From NCBI GenBank assembly GCA_019454045.1, contig SKCR01029067.1, forward strand, positions 62,001-126,000: 64,000 nucleotides of DNA, read 5' to 3'. A model generated the notes under the pieces. The model made no database searches and was not told the origin of the DNA. It was given only the letters and a program-made list of their open reading frames with translations. This document shows, in pieces, positions 35,404-47,995 of the stretch. This DNA is from Zanthoxylum bungeanum. Lineage: Eukaryota; Streptophyta; Magnoliopsida; Sapindales; Rutaceae. Every line of letters begins with the position of its first letter. Position 1 is the stretch's first letter. Both the position numbers and the translations under genes were made by a program.

Positions 35404-35691
35404 GCCTATAGCCAGTCACTCAAGCATCTAATACCTGAACTATGTACATGTCGCTCAAACTTGGCTGAGGAATAGCTTTCGTCAGCGGATCTGCCATGTT
35501 GTCATCTGATGCGACCTTCTCGACCTTCACATCGCCACGATGTATGATCTCTCGATCAGATGGAAACGCGAAGAACATGCTTGGATCGTTGATGAGACCG
35601 CGGTTCCTTAGCCTGCGCTATAGCTCCGTTATTGTCACAATACAATGGAACGGGCTCGGCTCAGCTGCTAACGGAACTACTCCTAATCCAA

Positions 35692-37191
35692 TTAGGAATT
35701 TTGGATCCAAACTGCTTCCTTTGCTGCTTCAGCTGCAGCAATATACTCCGCTTCTGTTGTTGAATCGGCAACAGTCTCTTGCTTGGAAGATTTCCAGCTC
35801 ACTGCTCCGTTATTCAAACAAAATATGTACCCGGATTGCGACTTGCAGTCGTCTTTGTCGGTTTGGAAACTTGCATCGGTATACCCAATTACCTCAAGTT
35901 CTCCATCTCCATAGATTAAGAAAGCATCCTTAGTTCTTCTAAGATACTTTAGGATATTCTTAATCGCCATCCAGTGACCTTCACCTGGATCGGCCTGATA
36001 GCGACTACACATGCTCAAAGCATAGGAGACATCAGGTCGCATACATATCATGGCATACATGATCGATCCGACTGCCGAGGCGAACGGTATCCGACTCATG
36101 TTGTCTCTCTCATCTTGAGTTCTAAGACACATGTCCTTAGATAGATAAACGTCATGTGATACTGGCAACAGTCCTCTATTGGACTGATCCATGTTGAATC
36201 TCTTCAACACTTTGTCAATGTACGTGCTCTGGGAGAGTCCAAGCAACTTTCTAGATCTATCCCGGTAGATCTTTATTCCCAGAATAAAGGCTGCTTCTCC
36301 CAGATCTTTCATGGAGAATTTCAATGAAAGCCAAGCTTTCACCAACGTTAGCATAGGAATGTCATTGCCTATAAGCAATACATCGTCAACATAAAGGATA
36401 ATAAAAGTCAGTGCTCTCCCACTAAACTTCTTATATACACAAGGATCATCTTCGTTTTGAACGAAATCATATTCTTTTATGATCTCATTAAAACGTTGGT
36501 TCCATGACCGCGATGCTTGCTTCAGTCCATAAATGGACCGATTTAACTTAAAAACCTTGTTTACAAGTCTGGGCGCGATAAAACCGTCAGGCTGTTGCAT
36601 ATAAACATCCTCCGAAAGGTTTCCATTAAGGAAAGCGGTTTTAACGTCCATCTGCCATATCTCGTAATCGAAATATGCAGCAATTGCAAGCATTATCCGA
36701 ATGGATTTAATCATGGCAACGGGTGAGAAAGTTTTGTCGTAATCGACACCATGTCATTGACGATACCCCTTCGGTACAAGTCTAGCTTTGTACGTTTGTA
36801 CGTTGCCATCCATGTCGGTATTCTTCTTGAAGACCCATTTGCATCCAATAGGCTTTACGCCTTCTGGTGCATCAACCAGTGTCCAAACTTGGTTGGTGTA
36901 CATGGAATCCATTTCGGACTTCATGGCCTCTTGCCATAAAGCGGAATCGATATCTTGTATCGCTTCCTCATACTAGTAGCCGGTATCGTTATATCCTCAA
37001 TGAGGTGATATCAGAAACCCATACCTCTCAGATTGTTTCCTGACTCTCTCCAACCTACGCGGTCCTTGTGTAATAGAAGATTGTGGTACAGTCTCATCCC
37101 GGATGGACTGTTCTTGTTCCGTTGAGGATTCTATGCCAGGAACAGTATCACTCCGATTTTCATCGAGTTCTACTTTCCTCCCACTCACCAC
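35692..37191 (-). pseudogene. Copia-2 reverse transcriptase and RNase H
   Basis: The main frame, 36714-35692, has 340 codons: QMDVKTAFLNGNLSEDVYMQ (palm), RSIYGLKQASRSWNQRF, the catalytic YVDDVLL near 36390, then copia RNase H with VGSIMYAMICMRPDVSYAL, GYTDASFQTDKDDCKSQSGY and VADSTTEAEYIAAAEAAKEA. It ends in a frame break at AVWIQNS, a few residues before the usual end. The upstream part of the reverse transcriptase (36715-37000) is in another frame. The piece 37191-36997 with RRLERVRKQSERYGFLI is the integrase-RT linker of copia polyproteins. Confidence 0.9.
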
Positions 37192-37559
37192 TGCATTTAG
37201 GAATTCCTTCTCAAGGAAAACCGCATGTAGAGCAACAAATATTTTGTTCTCTCGTAGGTGACAGAAGTAATATCATTTGGTTTCCCTAGGATATCCTACG
37301 AGTAGGCATTTATCCGATTTGGGCTCAAGTTTGGTACATTCCAAACTTTTGACGTATTCCCAGCATCCCCAAATCTTCAGGAATGAGAAACTCGGTTTCT
37401 TTCATGTCCATATCTCATATGGTGTCTGTTGTACAGACTTTGACGAAACCTTATTCAAAATAAGAATTGCACTGTTTAATGCATATCCCCATAAGAGGAA
37501 ATAGGTAGCTCAGTGCGACTCATCATAGACCTAACCATGTCCAACAAAGTTCGGTTTCT

Positions 37560-38090
37560 CCATTCGGACACACCGATTTAATTGCGGTGTTCCAGGAGGA
37601 GTCCACTGTGAAAGAATACTATATTCTTTCAAGTAATCTAGAAACTCATTGCTAAAGTATTCGCCACCACGGTCCGACCGTAATGTCTTTATACTCTTGC
37701 CGGTCTGTTTTTCAACTTGTGTCGAAACTCTTTGAATTTCTCAAAAGTTTCCGACTTGTGTCTCATAAGATACACATAACCATAACGTGATGCATCATCC
37801 GTAAAGGTTACGAAGTATTCGTATCCACCTCTAGCCTGGCTAGACATGGGCCCACATATGTCACTATGAACGAGGGCTAACAGTTCAGTGGCGCGTTCAC
37901 CTTTAGCGCTAAAAGGTGATTTAGGCATTTTGCCTAATAAGCAAGATTCGCAGACGTCATACGAATTTGGATCAAATCCGTCCAAGTACCCACTCTTCGA
38001 AAGTGTGGATATGCGAGTCTTGTTTATGGTCCCAGACGACAGTGCCACATATAAGTTTCATCTTTGTTACTCATTTTGAGCCTTTTGTTT
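37560..38090 (-). pseudogene. Copia-2 integrase, N-terminal part
   Basis: The frame at 38048-37689 holds the zinc-binding end CESCLLGKMPKSPFSAKGER and the start of the catalytic core, LALVHSDICGPM (first Asp) and YFVTFTDDASRYGYVYLM. A stop near 37690 is followed by core remnants in other frames, including a decayed RRNRTLLDMVRSMMS stretch near 37540. The HH half of the zinc finger is in the frame-broken zone at 38049-38091. The enzyme would insert element cDNA. Confidence 0.82.
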
Positions 38091-38091
38091 G

Positions 38092-39321
38092 TTATATTAT
38101 ATGTTGGAGATATATTATATTCAAAATATAAAGACTATTATTTGCAACAGCAGTGCAAATTTCTACATCATTTTTATATAAGTAACACCCAGTGTTGCGA
38201 AATACAAAAGTATACCCACATTGGGTTAACATAGATACAGAAATAATATTCCTAGTCAAACTAGGTACATAATAACAGTCATTAAGTTCAAGTACATGCC
38301 CCGAGGGCAGTTCTAAAACAAAAGTGCCAATGGCCAAAACGGCGACTGGTGCCCCATTTCCGACGCGTAGATCAATCTCCTCTGAGGCTGGTCTCCTGCT
38401 AATCCGCAGATCCTGCACATCAGTAAATATGTGAGTACCACAACCAGAATCAAAAATCCAATTTTTAAAACTAGAAGTAGTCATGTTTATTTCAATAACA
38501 ACATACCAATCTGGTGCCTTGCCCGCTTTAATCTCCTTCTGGAGCGCCTTGTACTCGCGGCAGTCACGCTTCCAGTGACCCCGCTTTCCGCACTGGAGGC
38601 AAACATCCTGAGATTTGTCCTTAGGCTTCCCAGAAGCCTTTGACGATTTGGCCTTGCCCTTTCTTTTATGCTTCTTTTTCTTCACACCTCCAGTCGCCTT
38701 GGGCCCAGCCCTCGGTGTCTGAGATGTCGAAGCAAAGTGCGCCTCGCGCTTATTGCCCTTAAGCTTCTCCCTTTCAGCTTCCTTGAGAATTGACAACAAC
38801 TCTCCAAGAGTATCATCAGTGTTCATCAGGTTATAGCTAATTATGAACTGTTTCCAAGTGTCGGGGAGAGATTGCAAGATCATATCTATGGTAATCTCAG
38901 CCTCTAAGACTATCCTCATCTTAGCCAGCTCATCTATGTTAGCAATCATATGTACCACATGGGATTCAATAGACATGCCTTATGACAAACGTGTATGGAA
39001 GAGCTTCTTCACTAACTCATATCTCTGCGACCTTCGGTTAGATCGGTGAAGATCGTGCAACCTCGCCAATATGTTATAGGGATCCAAGTCCATGTTCTGT
39101 CGATGGAAATGCTGAGTCATGGCAGCAAGCATAATTGACTGAGCAGTTTCACAATAATCGATGTGAGTCTTCCAAAGCTCCAGCTCAAGTAGCTCATCAG
39201 GTTTGGGCTTAGGCCCAAGAGGTCTCTGTATAGTATATAGCAGCCTATCGGCTCCAAGGACAATCCTCAGATTCATTTCCCAATCGGCAAAGTTTGTGCC
39301 CTTGAAGACATTTTCACCCAT
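38092..39321 (-). pseudogene. Copia-2 gag and aspartic protease
   Basis: Two adjoining frames meet near 38978. The first (39321-38980) starts MGENVFKGTNFADWEMNLRI, the head of a UBN2-type gag; the second (38976-38092, 294 codons) continues with LQSLPDTWKQFIISYN, a Lys-rich stretch, a complete knuckle CLQCGKRGHWKRDC (C-x2-C-x4-H-x4-C, about residue 131) and the protease site WIFDSGCGTHI (about residue 168), then the GAG-pre-integrase zone. A single stop at 38977-38979 separates the frames, so this is the least damaged coding region in the window. Capsid formation and RNA binding are the family roles. Confidence 0.9.
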
Positions 39322-41535
39322 GATAATGTCTCAGACATTTCCCTTTCAAGTCATCTTGATTACGATAGTCCAACTATCTAATCAACGATATTTGGGTACA
39401 GTCTAACTGTTACAAGAAAAATAACATTATATTAGTCCAACTAATAAAATAATTTTGACAAAATAATTTTGAAAGCGAATAAAGCTAAGTATCTGAATGA
39501 AATTCAAATTCAATACTAGTCTCCCACTATTTTTCGGTGAGCCTCTAACCCTCTGTCGAGTACTTGGGAAACCCAGTTTCCTAGTGGGCTAGGATCCCGT
39601 TAAATAACACACAACTTGACTTTGGCCAACAAGCTGTATGATATTTAACTATGTAGATCTCGAAGATCAATTGGATCTAATCCAATTCCTAGATCCGGTA
39701 GGTGGACATCCAAGTCCGAAACATATATACAGTATATATGCCAATATATCCAATATATTTTCCTAACCTTTTTCCTCTGAATCAACTAAGCTTGGCTTTG
39801 GCACAACAAGCTTAATGATTCCAGTTAAGCGGGACCCATTGACATGGAAAGTTTCGTAATCAATGTCGATGGACAAGAAGTGATCTTGACTTTGGCCAAC
39901 AAATCACGACTTGGACAAGACACCGATATGGAACAAAACTCTCATGATTCAAACACATCCGCAATTGACAAAGGTCTTGACTTTGGCTAACAAACCAATG
40001 CCAACTTTGGATCTTGAGTAAGAATCACTCAACGGAAGGAAAAACGCTTAATATGATTTGAGGGTTTTTTCGCGTAAATTGGCAACCAATTTATTATCTT
40101 TGTTAAGGTCTCATCATACACCCTTAAGCATGCTTCTAAAACATCATAAGGCGCGAAAAGTAAATTAATAACGATATGCGGATGGATATTTAAACAGATT
40201 GTTCCTAGAACAAATCGCTCCATTTCCTCTCCCCGACTAGCACTATTCTACTTCTACCCAATTACATAATACAATAATAGAAACCTCATTAACATTGAGG
40301 GGAATTAGGTGAGAAGAGAATACAAAGAGATAATAAGAGATAAGGCTGGACACGCAGGTCCAATTTATAAATTCCAAATTTACAATAATTTCCAAAATTA
40401 CCTTTCCCTTCTAATATCCATCTGATATACGCTATTCATTCAACACATCCATATATTCATTCATAACATGCATTACAACTAATCTAATCCAATTAATTAG
40501 TCTTTAATTATGTGACCATCCAATCTTCAAACAACGATTTGATTTTGAGCGAGTCCAACTCGTTTGAGAATAAGTACTCAAAGTACGAATTCTTTGAATT
40601 ATATCGAACTACTCGTTAAATCTAATTTAAGTAGTATTCAATACTAATTATATTATTTAATTCCAAATTAAATATTACACTTTTTAATGCGCTTTAACGA
40701 CTTAGATTCCAAATCTAATCTTATCGGGTCTCAAAGCCCAACTAACATCCAATGTTCGTTTAATTAAAGTCCGATGGGCTTTCAATTGATTTCATAAGGC
40801 ATGGGCTTTGGTCAATACGGGTCAACCCAATTACCAAGCCCAAGTAAGGAATCACCCTCATTTGCCATAAAACCAATATCAAGCCCATAAGACCCAATTA
40901 AACTTTAAAGCCCATTTATTACATTTGGACTTAATGGAATGATTTAGGCCCAATTTAGATCCAATCCAATTGGCCTAAACCAACTTGGCCCCACCAAGCC
41001 CATTATGCCCAAATATAATAATTTCAAGCCCAATTCAAAATTAAGCCCATTAACCAAATTTTAAAATTTCAAATTTTATAACTTAATTAATTAAAGTGTA
41101 ATACATCAATTAATTAACTAAATCAATATTTCCAAAATACAATTTAACCAATTAATTATGTATCTAATTGTTCAATCATTGTCCAACAATTTTTGAATCA
41201 AAAATCAAGTCCATAAATGGCATATGGCTCTCGGCCAAGGTAAGTTTTTTTAAGTCCGATTTCGTTTTTCAATCCAATCGAATTACAAATCGACTTTTCA
41301 TTCGTTTCAACTCATCCAATGATCATCAAAAAAAAAATTCCAAGAGCCTAGGGTATTACTAATTCGGCCAAGCATAAGGTGGGGCAAATTTTGATCCAAT
41401 CACAATTTGTTGAAATTGATCCAATCACATCTCATTTCATCAACATACAAGCATACTCAACCATTCAAATTAATCAAATCATGCTCACATGGATTTTCCC
41501 CAAATTTTACCCTAATATATTTCATGCTCATTATA
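39322..41535 (-). other. Copia-2 untranslated leader
   Basis: About 2.2 kb lie between the PBS and gag, without coding similarity. The part next to gag holds the four-hairpin module (39611-39996). The part nearer the PBS (40730-41060) is rich in repeats of AAGCCCA and AGCCCAATT, seen at more than ten places. Confidence 0.7.
39611..39996 (-). other. Four-hairpin leader module of copia-2 with GCCAAAG loops
   Basis: Plus-strand coordinates: stem 39611-39618/39630-39637 with loop ACTTTGGCCAA; 39788-39794/39807-39813 (AAGCTTG/CAAGCTT) extended by GAATCA 39779-39784 and TGATTC 39816-39821, loop GCTTTGGCACAA; 39880-39888/39900-39907 with loop ACTTTGGCCAA; 39973-39979/39991-39996 with loop ACTTTGGCTAA. 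On the transcript strand the loops read TTGGCCAAAGT twice, TTGTGCCAAAGC and TTAGCCAAAGT. The number, spacing and core match the family A module. Confidence 0.65.
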
Positions 41536-41548
41536 GGCTCTGATACCA
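41536..41548 (-). other. Copia-2 primer-binding site
   Basis: The complement reads TGGTATCAGAGCC, one base from the 5' LTR end, the standard plant copia PBS. Confidence 0.92.
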
Positions 41549-41549
41549 T

Positions 41550-41646
41550 TGTTGGTTTCTATGATTAGTCCCAAGATCATATGAACAATGAAACATGAAT
41601 GAATAACGAAGAAATATGGCGGAATCATACTTACAACGATCGGTTT
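41550..41646 (-). repeat. Remnant of the copia-2 5' LTR
   Basis: These 97 bp match 33413-33509 (both carry TTCTATGATTAGTCCCAAGA and ATATGGCGGAATCATACTTA). At CGATCGGTTT the match ends and family A LTR sequence TTCACCGTTTTCGC begins. Confidence 0.9.
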
Positions 41647-43691
41647 TTCACCGTTTTCGCATATTTCAACTCCGAAATAATTTCTGGAAAATGTTCCAAC
41701 ACCCAAAACACATCCAATACATTTACATAAAATTATTTTCATCACCTTAAGAATAGTATTTCCGGATCTGATCCAGAAGTAAAAATATCAAATTTTCATG
41801 CTTAAAATCCAATTTTCCAACATTAATCTAATTAATCTTAACACCAACCAAAATCACCACAAATGAACCACCAAAAAAAATTCTAGGCATTACAAGAGTG
41901 GTCATAACACTCTAGAATGACAACTTTTCATCAAATGAAAAAATTGAATCAATATTACAATAATATCATCCAAAACAACTTCACACATGCACAAAGCCTT
42001 CCAATTCATCCTCCAAACCAAAAAGCCCCAAAATTTATAGAAAAGAAGAAACTCTAGAATCAACCTAGATAATCAAGAAATAAGAAATATGCTTTCTAGG
42101 CTTAAGGACATTGAGGATTACCTTTTAATCTCATAATTTCCTAAGCTTTTATCTTGATTTTTCTTCTTTTCTCCTTGAACCATCAAGCAAACTTTGAAAG
42201 CCTTTTGGAGGACAAGTTTCGGCCATTGCAACTTGAATTAGAAAGAAAACAAAATATTTTCTAACTTAAACAAGAGATGACTGACTTTCCTAGGGTAATT
42301 TGGTCATTTTTGTATTTTAATTTCATTAAATTAACATTACACTTTATGTTAGCAAAACATATTTGCACACCTAAAGTTTAATTAAAGCATGCCACATGTC
42401 ACCAATAATAATTAAACATTTAGCATAACAATTTTGAAAAATGGATATTATTTAATTACTTAAATATTTAACATTTAAATATCTAAATAATTAATTAATA
42501 TAATTATTATATATGTATTTTTATTTACATTAAATAAAAAATACATATATTAATGGCATGTGTCAAAGTCCCATTTGACACTTAATTAATGTGTATCTAC
42601 TCAAATTGTGTATCAAATACAAATACACAATAATTACGATTGACCAAAAATGCCCTTATACATGTGTTTTCGTTTAACAGTTTAAACGATTCAAATTAAC
42701 TCATTTAATCTGATGAAGTATTATGAATAATCATGATTATTCATAACGCGTTGCCCAAGTGCTCAACGAGTACACTTCATATTGTGGGACTCTCTAAGTT
42801 TAGGTTTATCCGTCACGAAATCCAATTTCGTGTCCATAATTCACCCACTCATGAATTATGACGACCACAGATAATCTCGCTAAACTATACAAGTCGAGGT
42901 CATTGAATACGTATAATCCCTCCGTCACATGCTGTCCATATTATACATGGGATATAGATAAGAACGTCAAATCCTTATGGTATAATATAGTCGACTTTCA
43001 AATTTACGATCTCTAAATAACATTCGAAACTGATTGCCGAAGTTATGCCACGGCCATGGATTTACTAGATCGCAAACACGTGTAGGATACATATGCCCTG
43101 TACAAAGGACTGACATATTCTATCTTGATACGCACTGTGGTATCTCAAGTCAAAGGACCACTATGCTCGCTCAACTCGAGAAGATTCCTATTGACGTTGG
43201 TGTACCATCTATTAGGAAATCTTCTATGAGTCGTTCAGTGTTTATCAAATAAACACCTACATGTCTATACGAGTCTCCCGAGATTCATGGTTTATTGGGA
43301 TAAACCATTGGATCAAGTCACGATATACGACATGTACTGGTCTCAACGGATTTTACTAACCGACCCGTGTTAGTAAATCTTGACCAGGAACTTTATTTAA
43401 GGATATACAACTTATAGTGACGCTTCCTAATGTCAATTACAAACTAAGTTGTAACTGCGCACTACGTTGTAAATCCCAGGGTCTTTGTCTAATATACACG
43501 TATCACTAAATCAGATTTAGTTTCAATTTAATCATAATTAGATATCTAATCGTAATTAGATTGAATATGTATATAAAAGACAAGAGGTGCTACCATTAAA
43601 TTAGTAATATTATGGAAAATGACATTGATCGTATTCATGAATCAGACATAAATACGATCTGGATTGGCACTCTGAGCACCAACCCTAACAA
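41647..43691 (-). repeat. Family A copy 3, 3' LTR, proximal part
   Basis: It continues the LTR interrupted at 33412 and ends at CACCAACCCTAACA, next to the polypurine tract. It includes the block matching 8100-8500, except for a short deletion near 43130 compared with copy 4. Confidence 0.88.
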
Positions 43692-46600
43692 TTTCTCCCA
43701 CTGGTTCTAGTGCCAATCCACGGTTCATATACACATCTCAATGTGTATCATATACTCATGGCCCTCAAGAGCTCACCTAGCACTCAAGAGGTAGGCAACA
43801 ACAAGTAAGCCTCCTATAACAAATTGAGTCTGTCCAACAAACCCAATTATTTTCCTTAGCCAACATCATTCATATTTTGTAAAACCCAAGTTCTACATCG
43901 ATATGACTCAGATGCGATATCAATATCGTGCTATAACTACTGAGTTGTCTATGTATTTAGAGATCAAATCCAAAATACTATAAGACAACCGCAATCACAA
44001 CACTAATATCAAAACTTCTAATCTATAAGGTCACTATGTAACTTCATAAGTCAATACTTCATAAGTTACAACTAATTCTACTAATTCAGTAGAATCAACG
44101 TTGACATTCCCACTGCATCTTTTCTGACTTTATATGACGTAGACCATCTAACGTCATAATTAGACTCAATATTAATCTGACCCTAATGGTTGCAGAGTAT
44201 ATTCTCCATGAATTAGAAACTCGTTCTTAATATCTCAAAGATCACAAAGAACATGTTTCATGATCCATCCTATAGTCCACTGCATATTAAAATAACTCAT
44301 AACGATTACAATTAAATTGATATCTTCAATCGCACATATTATAGTATTCATTATGTTATCATCATATGATGCATCTGATTGACTAGACATTCTAATCAAT
44401 TCCTCTTTCGATAAAGGAGTCATCTTTTATGAAAGATTAAATACTATATATAATAGACACACTAACTGTCAAACAATTATATTAACTGTCATACATATAG
44501 TCTTGTTGTATCCTTTATTAGAGCATATATAATGCACGACTAATGGGAGTATCTCACAAGTCTCTTAGCTTTATATCATATATAAAACCTTATATCAACT
44601 GTAACAGAGACTACTCTCACTACTTTCACGGAGAAAAGAAGACTTAGGTAAATCTTTTACCTCACAAACATCTCATTATTACATTAATAATGATAATGTC
44701 GTTAGGATATACAACACTAGAAAGAAATTTATACACTCCCACTGACCCTACTATCAAATATGTATTCTCTATGCTTTGATAAAATCAGACAATCTGACTG
44801 TATCAAAATTAGAGAACAAAGATTTTCGAAAAGCTCACATGAGTCTACAATAGGCTCTATAAGTTAGTATATCAAACTGTGATCTTAGCAGAATACAAAC
44901 TCCAGGGCCATTCTAGAATGAACTCTTCAAACAAAGAAATCGCAATGGATCTCTCATTCGAAGAAACCATTCAGGAATGCCACTTTGCATACTTTAGCCA
45001 AAATACATAGTTTAATATCAACATTAACGAACAGATCTTTAATTGATTAATTAGTGCGACTAGAGACTAGTTTTCTCAGAATCTACAATAGATTACTGAG
45101 TATAACTTTTCTCACTGTCATACTATAAAGGCCAAACCTTTAATAAGCTCACTTTGCTTTTACTGCACAAATAATTTGCACATTGTATGAACGATTCATA
45201 ACGAAAGCTCAATCAAGTTCCAAACTTGATCGTAGTAAGTGAGGAACAATCTTAGATTTATGGTTCAATGCTAACTTCCAAAATCGATATCAAATATCGC
45301 TCCCACTATAAGTTATAGAATAATTTTCTTCGATAAGAAAACAACAGAACCATTAAGTATCAAATACTTTGTAAATGATTTTGACATCCAATTGGACTTA
45401 TATGAAAGCTATCTAAGGGTCTTTTCATCTTATTAATTATGTAGTTCCATTTATAGTTTATCACTCTCCACATTTGACTTCAATAAGTCAATTTTTCCTT
45501 CAATTGTCAACATCCGATGTTACACACCAAATAATAAAACAATTTTATTACATGGGATTATAGAAAAGATATTCTATCAAATAGAATACAATATTCTATT
45601 AAATAGAATAAATGATAAACTTTTACTTGTACCTCCGAGGCGCAAATACTTTCAATTATATAACCATTATATAAAAGAAAGATTCAAATCTCAAACTTTT
45701 CAAGATTCGAATTTTCTACCTATACATATCATATACGTAACTGTGGAAACTAATAGAACAATAATTAAAAGGATAAATTAGTGTAACTAGTGCATAACCC
45801 CAAGAGTATTGAAACAAATTCGGTAATACTTAATATCAAACGAATCAAATCATATAAGATTCAATTTCTCCCACTACCAATTCCATCACGATGGAATCAT
45901 AGAAGAATAATATTGAGTAAGAATCATATTCATTGAATAACCTTAGAACTAATTGCCATAAATTCATATGTTTGATCATATCAAACATCCTTGAACGGTT
46001 CAAAGACTCACAATGAATTTTAAAATATAGTTTTCAACACTTCAAACAGAATATACTAGAACCATTCAAAACATTCTATCCGCATTTCATCAGAAACATA
46101 TTGAAAGATCTCGAATCATTCAAGACGTTCAATATTTCTTTTAGAAATATGTAACCAAGTCAAGACAATTCATTAACTAAGTTACGAAGTGAAGAAAACT
46201 ATCCATGACAATTTATAATTCATTAAACTACATACAATCAATGTATTAGTTTAATAAATTCGTGGTCCAATGATGATCATTAGTTAAATGAGATTTGATC
46301 ACATCCTGAATACAATACTCATTAAATGGATAAGGATATATGGTGTGATCTTGTATCAGACCATCCTTACCATACAGAATAAGCATCTAATGCTTATGTG
46401 AAATTTTTTTATAAAGCATTGTTCTAAGTTATTTAGTTAACCGAATATTTTTCTTAATGTTTATCTTTTCATCAATGACACTACTAGTCATATTAAAATA
46501 TGTAAAAATTGTTTATAAAGAACAAGTAACTATCCAATAGTCACAAGTTCTGATATCAAATATCAAACAATCATTAAACATTATTTTAAATAACTAGACG

Positions 46601-47940
46601 GAAGATCTGGTATCCAATACCTACAATTGTCGTATTGTGAGAATCGATATTCTCTATAATCAACTATACACATCTATTTTCTTTAGCTTTATAATTTGCC
46701 TTCAATTATTCACAACAATTGCAAACAATTTATTAGCAAACTGTGTCAAACACGTGACTTCTAAAAGTCACTAAACCCAAGAAACGTCATTATAAGATAA
46801 ATAAATATCTAATGAAGTTTTCTTAATGCCAGACAAGAATCTCGGACATGAACTAATTCACTTCATTTCTTACCGCACAAGAAACTATTCTCTCTGGACA
46901 ATTATATCCTAAAACAAATATTTGTTTAGATTACTAATCATGATGTAGTAACTAAGTCACTAACCATCTTGATTTTGAAGAAAATCGGAACAACAGTTCC
47001 AGATGGTTTTGACTAATTTAACTATATCCAAGTCTACTTACATTCTAGAACCTATTCTAGAAATACGCAACCATAAGAGAAGTCATAAAACATATTCAAA
47101 TAATATGCATGCAGTGGATCAGAAGTATAATTCTATTAACAATATAGAATAAAGGAAAACAAAAGCATCAATTTCCATAAAATTACACACTGCTTTAGTT
47201 ATGGATTTTTAACCCAGTAGTGTCTCCCACTACTTTACGTAATACCGTAATCCCCAACGGAAAATGTGAATTCAATAATTAAATCGAATTCCATAGTGAG
47301 AGGTGGATCCCATTAATATATTTCGACTCACTGCTTTGGCATAATCTCGCCTACGTATATTCATTAGATAGACAACTCATTGTCAATCACACTCACTGTG
47401 ACTCCGGATTTTGGTCATGATCGTTTCTCGTTATGACAGTTTTGGCACGTTCACAAGGAGGCGTATCAAGGCTTCACTTTCCAATGACAAACTCAAGCTA
47501 CCGATGTAGTCCTGAGAGATTTGGCACGTTCAGGATTTTCACTTTCACTTGAATTTGTCTATTATCAATTATACATCCGACATGGATAAAATTCGAGCAA
47601 CTACACCCTCACTGCTTTGGCACTTTCTCGGATGCAGCCATAGAAAGATACCCATAAACCGTATTGACAAGACGGACCAAGAAACATGCATCCAATACAT
47701 GTTACTTTACAGCCTTATTTAGGCGGAGATATTCCTCAAGGAATCAGTGTTCTACATCATATGCATAATTTTAATCTAGATAATTTTCTAAACAATTCAA
47801 TTCTACCTTTAGAAAACATAACTTAACTTAACTATTAAATTTTGGTTACATTTCCCATTTGCGTAGAACCCAAAAGTCAAGAAACATATAGATTACGTGC
47901 ATGTGCAAACATCAAAATTGGATTATATATCATATATATA
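43692..47940 (-). mobile_element. Interior of family A copy 3, with eroded copia pol
   Basis: This is the complement of the interior at 1-4289 and has no usable frame. A remnant of 62 codons at 44423-44235 reads PLSKEELIRMSSQSDASYDD and ends HVLCDL, which aligns with the copia RNase H/RT junction (EEIERMSRVPYASAVGSLMY...KHVLRYLK) but with most catalytic-zone residues already replaced. Copy 1 at 3570-3740 shares the same replaced residues. The family therefore descends from a copia element and spread after its pol had decayed. Confidence 0.75.
47315..47650 (-). other. Four-hairpin leader module (copy 3)
   Basis: The four cores, seen inverted as GCTTTGGCA, TTTTGGCACG, TTTGGCACG and GCTTTGGCA at about 47337, 47443, 47521 and 47622, keep their flanking inverted repeats. 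On the transcript strand TCCTGA...TCAGGA is perfect, and CTGCATCC...GGGTGTAG pairs fully with two G-U pairs. Confidence 0.62.
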
Positions 47941-47995
47941 ATCCAATTATATATATGATATATATATAATTGGATTATATATATCCAATTTAAAA
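47941..47995. repeat. AT-rich palindromic filler replacing the PBS and LTR end
   Basis: Near-perfect inverted and direct repeats of ATATATAATCCAATT and AATTGGATTATATAT lie where the PBS and the last 50-60 bp of the 5' LTR should be. Only the first copy of the motif belongs to the element (compare 40-70 of the window), so the rest is filler at a deletion. Confidence 0.7.

Larger units (their letters stand above)
33413..41646 (-). mobile_element. Copia-2: nearly complete Ty1/copia element nested in a family A LTR
   Basis: The order on the minus strand, right to left, is a 97-bp remnant of the 5' LTR, a PBS, a 2.2-kb leader, gag, protease, integrase, reverse transcriptase, RNase H, a polypurine tract and a full 3' LTR. 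The family A LTR continues on both sides, missing about 20 bp at the right junction, so a deletion removed most of the 5' LTR together with a little of the host. Gag-protease is almost intact; pol has several frameshifts. Confidence 0.9.
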
